Source: UBA4744 sp963707435 (GTDB lineage: Bacteria > Actinomycetota > Acidimicrobiia > Spongiisociales > UBA4744). From it: DNA of 64,000 nt. The position numbers and the translations under genes were made by a program. The DNA is taken from assembly GCA_963707435.1 (NCBI GenBank), contig CAVPPF010000002.1, positions 620,001 through 684,000 on the forward strand, given 5' to 3'. Of the stretch, positions 63,013 through 64,000 are shown one piece after another. The notes beneath the pieces were generated by a model. It worked only from the letters and a program-made list of their open reading frames with translations, had not been told where the DNA came from and did no database searches. Numbering within the stretch: position 1 is the stretch's first letter; every line of letters starts with the position of its first letter.

Positions 63013-63809
63013 GCCGGGCCCGGCTCGAAAGCCTGTTTGCCGAGACTCGTGCTTCCGGGCGGACCGCGCTGCTGCCGTTCATGACCGCAGGCTTGCCTTC
63101 GGTGGCGGCCAGCGCCGACCTCTTCGCGGCGATGGCCGGGGCGGGGGCGGATGCGTTCGAAGTGGGCATTCCGTACTCGGATCCCATGATGGACGGACCG
63201 ACCATTCAGGCGGGGAATCAGCGTGCCCTGGCCGGTGGGGTCACGCTCGAGTCGGGATTCGACATCGTTGCGGAGGTGGTCGAGCGGACCCGCAAGCCGG
63301 TACTGGTGATGACGTACGCAAACCCGATCTTCCGGGTTGGGCCCGAAGTCTTCGCAGGGCGATGCCGGGAGGCCGGTGCCTCCGGTGTCATCGTTGCCGA
63401 CCTGCCCCTCGAGGAAGCGGCTGTGATCCAGGGACCGGTCGAAGCAGCCGGGCTGGGCATGGTTCTCTTCGCAGCACCGACCAGTTCTGACGAACGGCTG
63501 CGAAAGATCGCCGACGCTAAACCCGTCTTCATCTACGGAGTCGCCGAGCTGGGAGTGACGGGGGAGCGCCGGGGGACCAGTTCCCACGCCCACGAACTGG
63601 CCGCCCGGATCAGAGCGATCACCGGCGTGCCGCTGGTGATGGGGGTCGGGATCTCCACTCCGGATCAGGCACGTTCGCTGGCAGGGCAAACGGACGGCAT
63701 CATCGTCGGCTCGGCCCTCGTGCGGAGAGTTCTCGAGGCACCCGATGAGCGGTCGGCACTCGTGGAGGTAGGGGCGGCGGTGGCGGACCTGGCCGGAGCC
63801 CTCCGGTGA
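63009..63809 (+). CDS. trpA: Tryptophan synthase alpha chain
   Basis: 266 residues, TIM barrel. Releases indole from indole glycerol phosphate for TrpB. The catalytic Glu and Asp lie in DAFEVGIPYSDPMMDGPTIQ. C-terminal phosphate loop is VMGVGISTPDQARSLA. Last gene of the trpCFBA run; overlaps the next gene by 4 nt. Confidence 0.97.
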   Translation: MSRARLESLFAETRASGRTALLPFMTAGLPSVAASADLFAAMAGAGADAFEVGIPYSDPMMDGPTIQAGNQRALAGGVTLESGFDIVAEVVERTRKPVLVMTYANPIFRVGPEVFAGRCREAGASGVIVADLPLEEAAVIQGPVEAAGLGMVLFAAPTSSDERLRKIADAKPVFIYGVAELGVTGERRGTSSHAHELAARIRAITGVPLVMGVGISTPDQARSLAGQTDGIIVGSALVRRVLEAPDERSALVEVGAAVADLAGALR

Positions 63810-64000
63810 AGAAGCGAATGTTCCTCGTCGTGGCGGCCCTAGCCCTCACGGTGTTTGGAGTGTTCTTCGCCCTCGAAGCCCCGAAGTCGCTCAACCTTGC
63901 CGCCCTTCCCGACTTTCCCAACTACTACCTCGGCGGGGAGCGCCTATTTGAGGGGCGAGCCGTCTATGGCCCGCTCGAAGCGGAGGTGGAGGAGCGGTTC
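63806..64000 (+). CDS. Start of a GT87-like membrane glycosyltransferase
   Basis: 65 codons from GTG 63806 (GTGA overlap with trpA), running off the window. The N-terminal membrane helix is followed by DFPNYYLGGERLFEGRAVYG, typical of the first loop of GT87/DUF2029 polyprenol-dependent glycosyltransferases. Only the first part is visible, so the family is a working assignment. Confidence 0.5.
   Translation, partial: MKKRMFLVVAALALTVFGVFFALEAPKSLNLAALPDFPNYYLGGERLFEGRAVYGPLEAEVEERF

Noticed and set aside
1..64000. Prophage, insertion sequence, CRISPR array or defence island
   Set aside because: No transposase, integrase with intact active site, spaced repeat array or defence gene was found; the HNH protein and dead resolvase are single genes without island features.

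Overview
The window is a gene-dense, high-GC bacterial chromosome segment with almost no non-coding DNA. It carries the classical actinobacterial division block: mraZ to divIVA without ftsA, with pgeF-yggS-sepF-yggT-divIVA after ftsZ. It also has an actinobacterial-type translational T-box in front of a eukaryote-like ileS, a BagA/BagB-like ATPase pair, a DUF3040 protein, and many start codons placed 6-9 nt after a TANNNT box, as in leaderless actinobacterial mRNAs. MurE has the DNPR motif of meso-diaminopimelate-adding enzymes. I read it as a deep-branching actinobacterium, probably Acidimicrobiia; the class assignment is inference. I see no phage, insertion sequence, CRISPR array, tRNA or rRNA.

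Layout. 1-4475: tail of a threonine aldolase, then a complete fatty-acid initiation/elongation operon fabD-fabH-fabG-acpP-fabF. 4600-9231: small membrane proteins, Nudix hydrolase, histidine phosphatase, DNA polymerase IV, DUF3040 protein, MerR-like regulator. 9295-13816 (minus): MoxR ATPase, DUF58 protein and transmembrane transglutaminase. 13923-16564: two unknown proteins, a catalytically dead resolvase-like protein, an HNH nuclease and a universal stress protein. 16756-33672: the dcw cluster under an mraZ promoter carrying four 10-bp-spaced MraZ repeats: mraZ, rsmH, ftsL, ftsI, murE, mraY, murD, ftsW, murG, murC, murB, ftsQ, ftsZ, pgeF, yggS, sepF, yggT, divIVA. Most neighbours from rsmH to yggS overlap by ATGA/GTGA; murF is absent. 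33685-45286: ileS with T-box leader, YggU, DksA/TraR, lspA, rluD, two phosphofructokinases (one ATP-type, one PPi-type), and dnaE interrupted by an apparent 1-nt deletion. 45383-54826: two ArsA-like ATPases, a two-domain ThyX-like protein, EamA transporter, thioesterase, xpt, nth, MATE and MFS transporters. 55046-64000: ccdA, trpE, ygfZ, a two-component system, trpCFBA, and the start of a GT87-like glycosyltransferase.

How the parts work together: fab genes supply acyl chains for membranes; mur/mra genes make lipid II, which FtsW/FtsI polymerise at a septum organised by FtsZ, SepF, FtsQ and FtsL, with DivIVA marking poles; lspA, ileS, dnaE and rluD are housekeeping genes often found beside the cluster. 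The most unusual points are the paired ArsA-like ATPases with opposite Walker A defects, a heptamer-repeat hairpin shared by two convergent genes, the dead resolvase fold, the two-domain ThyX-like protein, and the widespread leaderless promoter signature. I found no obviously new multi-gene system.
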